64,000 bases of DNA from Oscillospiraceae bacterium. GTDB taxonomy: Bacteria > Bacillota > Clostridia > Oscillospirales > Acutalibacteraceae. The translations under genes were made by a program, and so were the position numbers. The stretch is taken from positions 248,001 to 312,000 of the forward strand of contig SVOJ01000002.1 of assembly GCA_015066385.1 (NCBI GenBank), given 5' to 3'. The notes below the pieces were generated by a model. The model was not told the origin of the DNA and made no database searches. It worked only from the letters and a program-made list of their open reading frames with translations. Below, piece after piece: positions 32,269-39,521 of the stretch; within the stretch, counting starts at the first letter, position 1, and every line of letters starts with the position of its first letter.

Positions 32269-33669
32269 ATGAATCAATATGATATTCTCATTGCAGGCGC
32301 ATCCACAACCGGCAGTTGGTTTGCTCGCAAAATGGCTGAACAAGGATTCAAGGTTCTGCTGATTGAAAAAGAAGAGCAGAACGATGTGAACCGTGATTAT
32401 GACATTATCCATTTCGGCAAGGAAGACATGGAAAAGTTCGGCATGGAAATTCCCGCTGTTACGGACAAAGACTGGGGATTCACCTTTGCATCATCCGTTA
32501 TCTACTCCCCTTACGGCAATCATCCCAAGATCGGCACACCTGCTCCCGTTGTCGGTGTACACAAACATGACTACATCATGCGCATGAACGAACAGGCAAA
32601 GAAAGCAGGTGCTGAAATTATTTACGGTGCGGCTTTTGACGATTTTATCTATGATGCAAACAAACGAATCATCGGCGCAACTTACAACACCAAAGACGGC
32701 AAAAAGGAAGCGTATGCAAAACTTGTTGCCGACTGCACGGGCATTCCCTCGGCTGCAAGAACAAAGCTTCCCGACACCTCGGTGGTTGAAAACTTCAAAC
32801 TGACAAACAAGGATATTTTCTTTGTTGTGCTGTATTATGCCGAATACGAAGACAAGAACTTCAAACCCCGTTCTTTGGACGGATTCTGCATGCAATACAA
32901 AGCATGGTCGGCTCCGTCGGGCAATGAGCGCGGTGCAATTTTGGGCATCGGCGCAGGTTACGGCTATGACTATGCCGAAGAAGTGTTCAAGGATTATATC
33001 AAAAACATCAAAAGACCCGCTTACAGGGTTGAAAAAGTGGAAAAAGGCATGACACCTTATCACCGTACACTGTATTCCTGCGTGGATGACTCCTTTATTG
33101 CCATGGGTGATGCCGCATTCTTAACCAAACCCACCTGCGGAGAAGGTGTGACATCCTCTCTTGTGCAAGCTGAAATTGCGGTGGATGTCATTTCAAAACT
33201 GCTCAAAGAAAACAAAGATCTTACAAAAGAAGCCCTTTGGCCCATCAACTGCCGTTACATGAAGGCACAGGGTAAGGATTTTGATTCACTTCGTCCGTTG
33301 CTGTTCGGCGTCATTTCTGCCGATTACAATGAAGCGGAGTATCTGTTCGCCAATGATTGCATTTTCAGCACCAAGATTTTAGGTGGTATGGGAGAAGAAC
33401 TTGACCTCACCGCAGGCGACATTGCCAAAATGCTCGCTGTGATCACCAAAGGCATTGCCACGAAAAAACTTCGCACCGAAACCGTAGGCAAGATCGTAAA
33501 AGGTCTGCTGCAAAGCGGAAAAGTCGGAAAATTGTACGACAATTACCCTGCCACCCCTATGGATTTTGCAGAATGGAAAAAACAAGCAGATGCACTGTGG
33601 GATGAAATCGGCGGCATGGCTGACACCTGCGACCCTGTATTACTTAAGAAATTAGGATACGAAAAGTAA
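32269..33669 (+). CDS. FAD-dependent oxidoreductase, geranylgeranyl reductase-like
   Basis: A 466-residue flavoprotein. N-terminal dinucleotide fold YDILIAGASTTGSWFA (the middle glycine of GxGxxG is Ser), ADCTGIPSAAR as the second FAD motif, and FIAMGDAAFLTKPTCGEGV with the GD motif contacting the FAD ribityl chain. This pattern is typical of the geranylgeranyl reductase/squalene epoxidase-like group. Known: group members reduce isoprenoid chains of lipids and quinones or hydroxylate aromatic compounds. It has its own promoter and a strong terminator. Divergent orientation from the acyl-amido synthetase suggests shared regulation. The substrate cannot be inferred from sequence. Confidence 0.75.
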   Translation: MNQYDILIAGASTTGSWFARKMAEQGFKVLLIEKEEQNDVNRDYDIIHFGKEDMEKFGMEIPAVTDKDWGFTFASSVIYSPYGNHPKIGTPAPVVGVHKHDYIMRMNEQAKKAGAEIIYGAAFDDFIYDANKRIIGATYNTKDGKKEAYAKLVADCTGIPSAARTKLPDTSVVENFKLTNKDIFFVVLYYAEYEDKNFKPRSLDGFCMQYKAWSAPSGNERGAILGIGAGYGYDYAEEVFKDYIKNIKRPAYRVEKVEKGMTPYHRTLYSCVDDSFIAMGDAAFLTKPTCGEGVTSSLVQAEIAVDVISKLLKENKDLTKEALWPINCRYMKAQGKDFDSLRPLLFGVISADYNEAEYLFANDCIFSTKILGGMGEELDLTAGDIAKMLAVITKGIATKKLRTETVGKIVKGLLQSGKVGKLYDNYPATPMDFAEWKKQADALWDEIGGMADTCDPVLLKKLGYEK

Positions 33670-33680
33670 AATTGCTTACA

Positions 33681-33713
33681 ACAGACCCACCGTATAATTC
33701 GGTGGGTCTGTGT
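33681..33713. terminator. Bidirectional terminator
   Basis: Stem ACAGACCCACCG with CGGTGGGTCTGT around a 7-base loop (33681-33711), then TTTTA. It separates the flavoprotein and phosphoesterase genes, which converge. Confidence 0.85.
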
Positions 33714-33718
33714 TTTAC

Positions 33719-35026
33719 TTATTCTTTTACGATTTCATCATACGGAAGATTTTCAAGCACCTGCATGGTGACTTCTTCTTTTTCGTACTGACTTACATAT
33801 TTTTCCTGATAATAATTTTCCGCTTTGCAATCGAAACTGCCGTCGGGCGATACAGTAATGACGGTACAGCCACGCTGTGTGCCTTCATTTTTGATACCCG
33901 GGTAAGCCAGATAGTCCACACTCAGGCTGTAAGTCAGACGGATTCCCTTGTATTCAACAGAGAAGTTGTTGAGATGATCATGACCGCAGAAAGTACCTTT
34001 TGTGGAGCCGAGTTCAAGCATGGTTTCAAACAGATTGTCTTCCTTGATACCGGAGTAAACGACCTTTTTGCCTTCACCTGCAACACCGTAATGGTATTTT
34101 ACATTTTCGGTGTCTCTAAATCCGTTTTCGGCATATTTGTACCATGCATCCTTTTGTTCCACAAGCGGAATGTGCATAAATGCAAGGGATTTGATAGCAG
34201 AGTTTTCTTCTCTGCCGAGTTCTTTGAGCACGGCATTGTTCTGTGCATTGAGGGCAAGAACTGTGTTTTTGTACCATTCTACCTGGTTTTCGTGAATATT
34301 ATCATACTTCCACATAATGCCGAGGATGTCGCCGTCCACATAGGAATGGCTGTCGAACACGAAAAGGGACTGCGTGATAATGCCCTCGCTGTTTTTCACA
34401 TTGATAACCTGATTGCCGTAGCCGTCCACTTCTTCGGGACCGCTTTCAAACAGGCAATATGCAAAATCGTCATTGCTGTAGAATTCGGAAATCTGCGCAC
34501 GGCTGTAATAACTGTAGGCTTCCGTGTCGTGGTTACCGAAGCAAACCGTCCAATACACACCAAGCTGTTCCATAAGAGTCGCAAAGACCTTTGCGGAAGA
34601 AAGGTTATTGAAGGTACCTGCCTGGAACGGTACGGGGTAAGAGATATCGCCCGTCACAACAACAAGGTCAGGCTTTTCCGCAGTAATCATTGCCGCAACG
34701 GCATTAAGAGCCATGGCATCTTTTTTGGCAGTCATGTAACCGCCGCCGATATGCACATCGGTCAGTTGCAAAATTTTAAACTCCCTGTCTGTCACAAAAG
34801 TCCAGTAGCCGTTTTCGTCTTTTTCAGGCACAAGCTGATTTTCAATTTCCACTTTTACAAAGGATGCGGCTTTTGCTTTTGAAGACTGCAAAAGGGCTGC
34901 ATTCACCCCTGCTGTGATGCCTGCAATCAGAGCAACACACAAAAAGATGATGCCGAGCACTTTCAGAGCTTTTTTGCCTTTGGGTGCTTTGACTGCCTGG
35001 TCGGCGGGTGCGGTTTTGGTTTTCAT
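33719..35026 (-). CDS. Membrane-anchored calcineurin-like metallophosphoesterase
   Basis: A 435-residue protein. A basic N-terminus and one transmembrane segment (VLGIIFLCVALIAGITAGV, about 23-42) anchor an extracellular catalytic domain. The five metal-site blocks are present: TDVHIGGG, TGDISYP, GNHDTE, a histidine in FMHIPLVE and GHDHLNN. Known: such enzymes hydrolyse phosphomonoesters or diesters with two metals; this arrangement resembles the PhoD-like/DCR2 type group. The substrate is unknown. AGGAGG precedes ATG 35026, and a promoter lies at 35056-35084. It is monocistronic. Confidence 0.85.
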   Translation of the reverse strand: MKTKTAPADQAVKAPKGKKALKVLGIIFLCVALIAGITAGVNAALLQSSKAKAASFVKVEIENQLVPEKDENGYWTFVTDREFKILQLTDVHIGGGYMTAKKDAMALNAVAAMITAEKPDLVVVTGDISYPVPFQAGTFNNLSSAKVFATLMEQLGVYWTVCFGNHDTEAYSYYSRAQISEFYSNDDFAYCLFESGPEEVDGYGNQVINVKNSEGIITQSLFVFDSHSYVDGDILGIMWKYDNIHENQVEWYKNTVLALNAQNNAVLKELGREENSAIKSLAFMHIPLVEQKDAWYKYAENGFRDTENVKYHYGVAGEGKKVVYSGIKEDNLFETMLELGSTKGTFCGHDHLNNFSVEYKGIRLTYSLSVDYLAYPGIKNEGTQRGCTVITVSPDGSFDCKAENYYQEKYVSQYEKEEVTMQVLENLPYDEIVKE

Positions 35027-35055
35027 TTCATTGCCTCCTGATTTGATTTAATTAT

Positions 35056-35084
35056 TTTATAGCATAATAAGAGTAAAAAAGCAA
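35056..35084 (-). promoter_or_regulatory. Promoter of the metallophosphoesterase gene
   Basis: On the minus strand TTGCTT (35079-35084), 17-base spacer and TATAAA (35056-35061). Confidence 0.6.
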
Positions 35085-35099
35085 TATCAAAATGCCATA

Positions 35100-35157
35100 C
35101 AGCTATGCTGATTACATACACGGCTGCGCCGTGATTGCATACCAATCCTTCGGATCG
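35100..35157. repeat. Three short hairpins with A+T linkers
   Basis: CAGC-TAT-GCTG (35100-35110), CACGGC-TGC-GCCGTG (35119-35133) and ATCC-TTC-GGAT (35145-35155) are joined by ATTACATA and ATTGCATA linkers. They have the same design as the larger array at 35930-36106 and likewise run into GGATAAAAAA and a terminator. Confidence 0.65.
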
Positions 35158-35160
35158 GAT

Positions 35161-35196
35161 AAAAAAAAAGACAAGTCAAAAGACTTGTCTTTTTTT
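35161..35196. terminator. Bidirectional terminator after the DUF2812-like gene
   Basis: Stem GACAAGTC (35170-35177) and GACTTGTC (35182-35189), a 4-base loop, nine A on the left and seven T on the right. Confidence 0.8.
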
Positions 35197-35210
35197 GCGA
35201 AAGAGCAGTA

Positions 35211-35255
35211 AAAAGGTGCGTAAACAAGGCAAAGAAAAGCGAAAAGGTGCGTAAA
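35211..35255. repeat. Direct repeat pair
   Basis: AAAAGGTGCGTAAA occurs at 35211-35224 and again at 35242-35255, a 31-base period, between the terminator and the DUF2812-like stop codon. Function unknown. Confidence 0.6.
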
Positions 35256-35263
35256 ATGCCGAG

Positions 35264-35851
35264 TTATTTGTCAGAAGTAGCATTTTTGTTTGATTGTGAA
35301 AATTTATTATATTGTTCTCGTAAGTGAAACAAACCGAACAAATGCCGAAGCGTAAGCGTTAATCCGACAAAGCCAACAATGGCTAAAAACAGATGCCTAA
35401 TATCCCAAAGAGGATTTTTATTAACAATGCAAGATAAGGTTATACCTGCAACCGCTATCGTTGTAAAAAGAAGCCCGATCAAAACATATTGCATTACCAA
35501 GTGTCTTAAGTAGATGTTTCTATATAACTTTCGTTGCAGCAAATCTTCTGTTTTCGTTATACGATAAACAGATGTGGTTTTAAGCAGTTCTATAAAACTA
35601 CCGCCTATTTCGGTGGCATTGAGTTGACTTTTTAATGCTTGCTCGGTTATTATCATTCCACTTTCCTTGACAAAAGAACAAGTAAAGAAATATTTAACTT
35701 CCTTATTTTGTGACCGAATAAATCTAAATTTTCTGAATCCGGAGATTTTATCTAATCTCCACCCATCTTTCTCCAGTTGTTCCAGTTTGGACTCAATTTC
35801 TTCACATTTCCATATTGGAGAGAAGAAACGCATTGACATTGTCTCTTTCAA
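35264..35851 (-). CDS. DUF2812-like membrane protein
   Basis: A 195-residue protein. The N-terminal soluble part (EEIESKLEQLEKDGWRLDKI followed by FRFI and a beta-rich segment) resembles DUF2812 proteins, which often sit near PadR-type regulators; none is seen here. Two transmembrane segments follow (VLIGLLFTTIAVAGITLSC and LFLAIVGFVGLTLTL). The start is TTG 35851, 7 bases after GGAGG in AAAGGAGGTGG. The frame stays open up to 35965 but that part overlaps the hairpin array and lacks a ribosome binding site. The gene looks more A+T-rich than its neighbours. Function unknown. Confidence 0.65.
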   Translation of the reverse strand: MKETMSMRFFSPIWKCEEIESKLEQLEKDGWRLDKISGFRKFRFIRSQNKEVKYFFTCSFVKESGMIITEQALKSQLNATEIGGSFIELLKTTSVYRITKTEDLLQRKLYRNIYLRHLVMQYVLIGLLFTTIAVAGITLSCIVNKNPLWDIRHLFLAIVGFVGLTLTLRHLFGLFHLREQYNKFSQSNKNATSDK

Positions 35852-35929
35852 AATGCCACCTCCTTTACAATTGATTATATCATAAAACCTTGCGTTTTCC
35901 AATGATATATCGCTGTCGCGAAATAAATC

Positions 35930-36106
35930 AACGGCTTGCCGTTGTATATCATCAATGCGAAGCATTGTATATCATCAACACGCAGTGTTGTATCTCATCA
36001 AGCTGCAGGGAGATGCACGCTAAAGCGTGATGAGATACAGCCCCAAAGGGGCTGATGATATGCACCGCACTTCGTGCGGTGATGATATGCCAAGCCTGCG
36101 GCTTGG
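35930..36106. repeat. Array of seven short hairpins with recurrent linkers
   Basis: Hairpins with 2-4-base loops: AACGG/CCGTT, AATGC/GCATT, AACAC/GTGTT, CACGCT/AGCGTG, CAGCCCC/GGGGCTG, CACCGCAC/GTGCGGTG and CCAAGCC/GGCTTGG. The first three are followed by GTATATCATCA or GTATCTCATCA; the last ones are followed by TGATGAGATA or TGATGATATG, the same linker inverted. A perfect 12-base inverted repeat TGTATCTCATCA / TGATGAGATACA (35989-36000, 36028-36039) encloses the centre. Stems differ in sequence while linkers are conserved. It fills the roughly 300-base gap between the DUF2812-like gene and the tRNA terminator. Confidence 0.8.
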
Positions 36107-36109
36107 ATA

Positions 36110-36152
36110 AAAAAAGAAGTAACTTTTGGTAGACAAAAGTTACTTCTTTTTT
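36110..36152. terminator. Terminator of the tRNA-Ser operon
   Basis: Perfect 13-base stem GAAGTAACTTTTG (36116-36128) and CAAAAGTTACTTC (36134-36146), 5-base loop, A-run and T-run on the two sides. It is adjacent to the 3' CCA of the tRNA. Confidence 0.9.
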
Positions 36153-36242
36153 GGCGGAGAAGAGGAGACTCGAACTCCTGCGCCGGTTACCCGACCTACG
36201 CCCTTAGCAGGGGCGCCTCGTCACCAACTTGAGTACTTCTCC
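36152..36242 (-). tRNA. tRNA-Ser (anticodon GCU)
   Basis: On the minus strand the acceptor arm GGAGAAG pairs with CTTCTCC, followed by G and an encoded CCA. The anticodon loop reads CTGCTAA with anticodon GCU (36208-36206), the variable arm is long as expected for serine, and the T arm contains GTTCGAGTC. Length is 91 bases with CCA. It reads AGC and AGU codons. Confidence 0.95.
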
Positions 36243-36281
36243 GTATGGTAACAAATAAAGATAAATTCGATTGTGTTTAAG

Positions 36282-36370
36282 TGGCGGAGAGAGTGGGATT
36301 CGAACCCACGGTACTTTGCAGTACGACGGTTTTCAAGACCGTTCCGTTATGACCGCTTCGGTATCTCTCC
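36282..36370 (-). tRNA. tRNA-Ser (anticodon UGA)
   Basis: On the minus strand the acceptor arm GGAGAGA pairs with TCTCTCC, followed by G and CCA. The anticodon loop CTTGAAA gives anticodon UGA (36335-36333), with a long variable arm and T loop GTTCGAATC. Length is 89 bases. It lies 39 bases upstream of tRNA-Ser(GCU) and shares its promoter. Confidence 0.95.
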
Positions 36371-36382
36371 TGATGCACAAGT

Positions 36383-36411
36383 AGTTTACCATAAACAAAG
36401 CGCAATGTCAA
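36383..36411 (-). promoter_or_regulatory. Promoter of the tRNA-Ser pair
   Basis: On the minus strand perfect TTGACA (36406-36411), 17-base spacer and TAAACT (36383-36388), 12 bases before the first tRNA. Confidence 0.75.
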
Positions 36412-36439
36412 GCAGATTTTTATAGTTTTTAAAATATAA

Positions 36440-36484
36440 ATAAAAAATTATAAAAAGTGTGCCGCGAACAACACGACACACTTT
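36440..36484 (-). terminator. Terminator after clpE
   Basis: On the minus strand AAAGTGTG and CACACTTT pair around a 15-base loop (36454-36484) and are followed by TTATAATTTTTT. Confidence 0.65.
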
Positions 36485-36493
36485 CTGCTTTTA

Positions 36494-38818
36494 TCAACAA
36501 ACAACGATTTTGCCGTCAGCCACACTGATGCGGATTTCTTCGAGTCCGTTGTCCCCTGCGGCAATGATAAGGTTTGCAATGGGGTCTTCAATATTGCGGC
36601 GGATGCAATAGCGGATATCACGAGCACCTCTGGCACCGCCTGCGGATTCTTTTGCAACGAGTTCGGCAACACCGTCTTCGACGATCAGGCGGATCCCCTT
36701 GTCTTCGAGTGCGGGGATGAATTCGTCAATGAGGAGCTTGGCGATTTTCTTGTAATCTTCTTCGGTCAGTTCATTGAAAACGATGATTTCGTCCACTCTG
36801 CCGAGGAACTCGGGACGCAGGAAGTCGCGAAGGGCTTTCATTGCCTTATCCTTGGAAACATCGTTCTTATCCTGACCGAAGCCGAGCAATGTTTCTTTGC
36901 GTTCACTGCCTGCGTTGGAGGTCATAATAATGACACAGTTTGCAAAATTGACAGTTCTTCCCTGTGCATCATTGGTTTTGCCTTCATCGAGAATCTGCAA
37001 CAGGATGTTCATGACATCGGGATGTGCTTTTTCGATTTCGTCAAACAGAACCACGGAATAAGGCTTGCGGCGGACTTTTTCGGTCAACTGACCTGCTTCG
37101 TCATAACCGACATAACCGGGAGGCGATCCGATCAGACGCGACACCGAGTGCTTTTCCATGAATTCGGACATATCCAGACGGATGAGGGTCTCGGGCGTAT
37201 CAAACAATTCATCCGCGAGTCGCTTGACAAGTTCCGTTTTACCGACACCCGTAGGGCCGACAAAGATGAATGATGCGGGGCGTTTCTGCGGGCTTAACTG
37301 AATACGGCTGCGACGAATGGCGGCACAAACGGCTTCAACGGCTTCGTCCTGACCGATAATGCGCTTTTTGATGTTGCCTTCCATGCCGGCAAGACGATTG
37401 ATATCGGTATCAATGATCTTACGCACGGGAATGCCCGTCCAAAGGCTGATGACCTTGCCGATGTCGTCTTCAATAACGGCATTGTTCTTTGCTTTTTCGG
37501 CAAGTTCGGCATTTCTGCCTTCTTCCATGGCGATATCAGCACGCACCTTGGCGATCTTTTCATAATCCATGTTCTCGCTCGGAGTGCTGAGTTCTTCATC
37601 AAGTTTACGAAGTTGGGCTAATTTCTTTTCACTCAGATCATATGCACTGATGGCAGGATTACGAAGATTTGCACACGTGCAGGCTTCATCGAGCAGGTCG
37701 ATTGCCTTATCAGGCAGAAAACGGTCGGTAATGTAGCGTTCGGAAAGAACGACCATTTTATAAAGCAGATTATCGGAAATGCGCACACGGTGGTAATTTT
37801 CATACATATGCTTGATGCCTTTGAGCATTTCGTGCGCTTCTTCCACAGAGGGTTCCTCAACTTTGACAGGCTGGAAGCGACGTTCCAATGCGGCATCCTT
37901 TTCGATGTGCTTGCGGTATTCGGTAAAGGTGGTTGCGCCGATAACCTGCACTTCACCGCGGGACAGGGCCGGTTTGAGAATGTTTGCGGCATTCATGGAG
38001 CCTTCCGCATCACCCGTACCGACAAGGGTATGCACTTCGTCAATGAACAGTATGATATTACCTTCTGCTTTGACTTCTTCAATCAGCCCTTTGATGCGGC
38101 TTTCAAACTGTCCTCTGAACTGTGTTCCTGCCACAAGTGCGGTCAAGTCAAGCAGATGGATTTCTTTATCAGCAAGTTTTGCGGGCACTTCACCTGCAGC
38201 AATGCGGATTGCAAGACCTTCCGCAATGGCGGTCTTACCGACACCCGGCTCACCGATCAGACATGGGTTATTTTTGGAACGACGGCAAAGAATCTGTACC
38301 ACGCGGGCAATTTCGTTTTCTCTGCCGACAATGGGATCAAGCTTGCCGTCTTTGGCACGTTTTGTAAGATCCGTACAATACTGACCGAGGAATTTGCGGC
38401 GTTCTTCTTTTTTCTTGGCCTTTTCTCGTTTTGCGCCGGGACGGGTGCGGGATTTGTCACCTTCTTCAACAAGTTCGGCAGGCAGATCCACTTCATCATC
38501 TTTCTCTTTGTTATCTTTTGAGGTGATGCCGTGTTCTCCGAACAGATTCTGCAAAAACGGCAAGGTGGAAGCACCGCCGTTTTCAAACGCATCACCATCT
38601 GTCATATTACCGAAGACATCACCGAACTGATCATTGAGTGCATCCAGATCTTCTTCGGTAACGCCCATTTTATTCATCATTTCTTTGATGGGGCCGATAT
38701 TCAACTCCATTGCACATTTGATACAAAGACCTTCCTGGGTAGTTTTATCACCTTCAATTTTGGAGATAAACACAGCCGCAGGACGCTGTTTGCAACGGGA
38801 ACAAAGTTTAAAATTCAT
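36494..38818 (-). CDS. clpE: ClpE-type AAA+ protein unfoldase
   Basis: A 774-residue Clp/Hsp100 ATPase that unfolds proteins for ClpP. The N-terminal zinc finger (LCSRCKQRP and LCIKCAMEL at about 5-40) resembles ClpE and McsA rather than the ClpC N-domain. The first AAA module has GEPGVGKT near 189 and FIDEVHTL, the second GPTGVGKT and FDEIEKAHPD. The loop ETLLGFGQDKN carries an LGF tripeptide fitting the ClpP-docking site. It ends a minus-strand run after cvpA- and pgsA-like genes. No CtsR-type heptad operator is visible upstream, so heat-shock control is not evident. clpC-like is the alternative name. Confidence 0.88.
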   Translation of the reverse strand: MNFKLCSRCKQRPAAVFISKIEGDKTTQEGLCIKCAMELNIGPIKEMMNKMGVTEEDLDALNDQFGDVFGNMTDGDAFENGGASTLPFLQNLFGEHGITSKDNKEKDDEVDLPAELVEEGDKSRTRPGAKREKAKKKEERRKFLGQYCTDLTKRAKDGKLDPIVGRENEIARVVQILCRRSKNNPCLIGEPGVGKTAIAEGLAIRIAAGEVPAKLADKEIHLLDLTALVAGTQFRGQFESRIKGLIEEVKAEGNIILFIDEVHTLVGTGDAEGSMNAANILKPALSRGEVQVIGATTFTEYRKHIEKDAALERRFQPVKVEEPSVEEAHEMLKGIKHMYENYHRVRISDNLLYKMVVLSERYITDRFLPDKAIDLLDEACTCANLRNPAISAYDLSEKKLAQLRKLDEELSTPSENMDYEKIAKVRADIAMEEGRNAELAEKAKNNAVIEDDIGKVISLWTGIPVRKIIDTDINRLAGMEGNIKKRIIGQDEAVEAVCAAIRRSRIQLSPQKRPASFIFVGPTGVGKTELVKRLADELFDTPETLIRLDMSEFMEKHSVSRLIGSPPGYVGYDEAGQLTEKVRRKPYSVVLFDEIEKAHPDVMNILLQILDEGKTNDAQGRTVNFANCVIIMTSNAGSERKETLLGFGQDKNDVSKDKAMKALRDFLRPEFLGRVDEIIVFNELTEEDYKKIAKLLIDEFIPALEDKGIRLIVEDGVAELVAKESAGGARGARDIRYCIRRNIEDPIANLIIAAGDNGLEEIRISVADGKIVVC

Positions 38819-38857
38819 ATAATTTCCTTTCGCGAGGGGGATTATTTTTATTTTCTC

Positions 38858-39505
38858 TTATTTTTTCTTGGAAAATCTTTCCTTGAACTGACGGAATGTT
38901 TCGGGCAGATAAAATGCAAATGCAACAAACGTAAGAATAACGGAAATCACAACAAGCACTTTCATTACCATATCGGGCAATGTGAACAGTTCACGGAATG
39001 CACCGACTTCGGGACCGAATGCAACAATAACCACCATAACCACATAAAAGACCATGGTTGCGACTTTGCCGGGCATTTCTGCCGCACCGGGACGAATTTC
39101 AAATGCAAGCATGACAGCACCGCCGATGAGCATGATGAGTTCCTTTGCAACAAACAGCAAAAAGACCCATGCAAAAGCGTGAATGCTTTCATTGTCGGCT
39201 TTCCAAAACACATAGAACAGCACAACAGCCAGCGTAATCTGTGTCAGTTTATCAGCAATGGGATCAAGAATCTTCCCCAGGGCACTGATCTGATTGAATC
39301 GGCGGGCAATTTTTCCGTCGAAGAAATCGGAAAGGCCGGAAAGAGCAAGCACGACAACTGCCCATACGGCTTCGCCTTTTAAAAACAGGACGGCAATAAT
39401 GGGCACCATGATGATACGCAGTGCCGAGAGCAGATTGGGAATTGTCCAGACATTATCAAAAAGATCGCCGGTTTTCTTGTGTTTCTGAGGAGTTGTGTTT
39501 GCCAT
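38858..39505 (-). CDS. CDP-alcohol phosphatidyltransferase (PgsA-like)
   Basis: A 215-residue integral membrane enzyme with the family signature DGKIARRFNQ..GKILDPIADK (D-G-x2-A-R-x8-G-x3-D-x3-D) at about residues 62-87 and several transmembrane segments. Known: PgsA makes phosphatidylglycerol phosphate from CDP-diacylglycerol and glycerol 3-phosphate; sequence alone does not exclude another alcohol acceptor. The gene begins 16 bases after the cvpA-like gene and lies 39 bases before clpE. RBS GGAAGG precedes ATG 39505. Confidence 0.88.
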   Translation of the reverse strand: MANTTPQKHKKTGDLFDNVWTIPNLLSALRIIMVPIIAVLFLKGEAVWAVVVLALSGLSDFFDGKIARRFNQISALGKILDPIADKLTQITLAVVLFYVFWKADNESIHAFAWVFLLFVAKELIMLIGGAVMLAFEIRPGAAEMPGKVATMVFYVVMVVIVAFGPEVGAFRELFTLPDMVMKVLVVISVILTFVAFAFYLPETFRQFKERFSKKK

Positions 39506-39521
39506 TTTTTATACCTTCCTT

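Noticed and set aside
35852..35965. N-terminal extension of the DUF2812-like protein
   Set aside because: The frame is open, but it overlaps the hairpin array, lacks a ribosome binding site and does not look like protein; a good AGGAGG precedes TTG 35851.
35930..36106. Possible CRISPR array
   Set aside because: The recurring elements are short (10-12 bases), the intervening units are palindromes of unequal length rather than unique spacers, the linker orientation flips halfway, and no cas gene is present.
38819..38857. CtsR operator before clpE
   Set aside because: No direct heptad repeat of the GGTCAAA type is visible.
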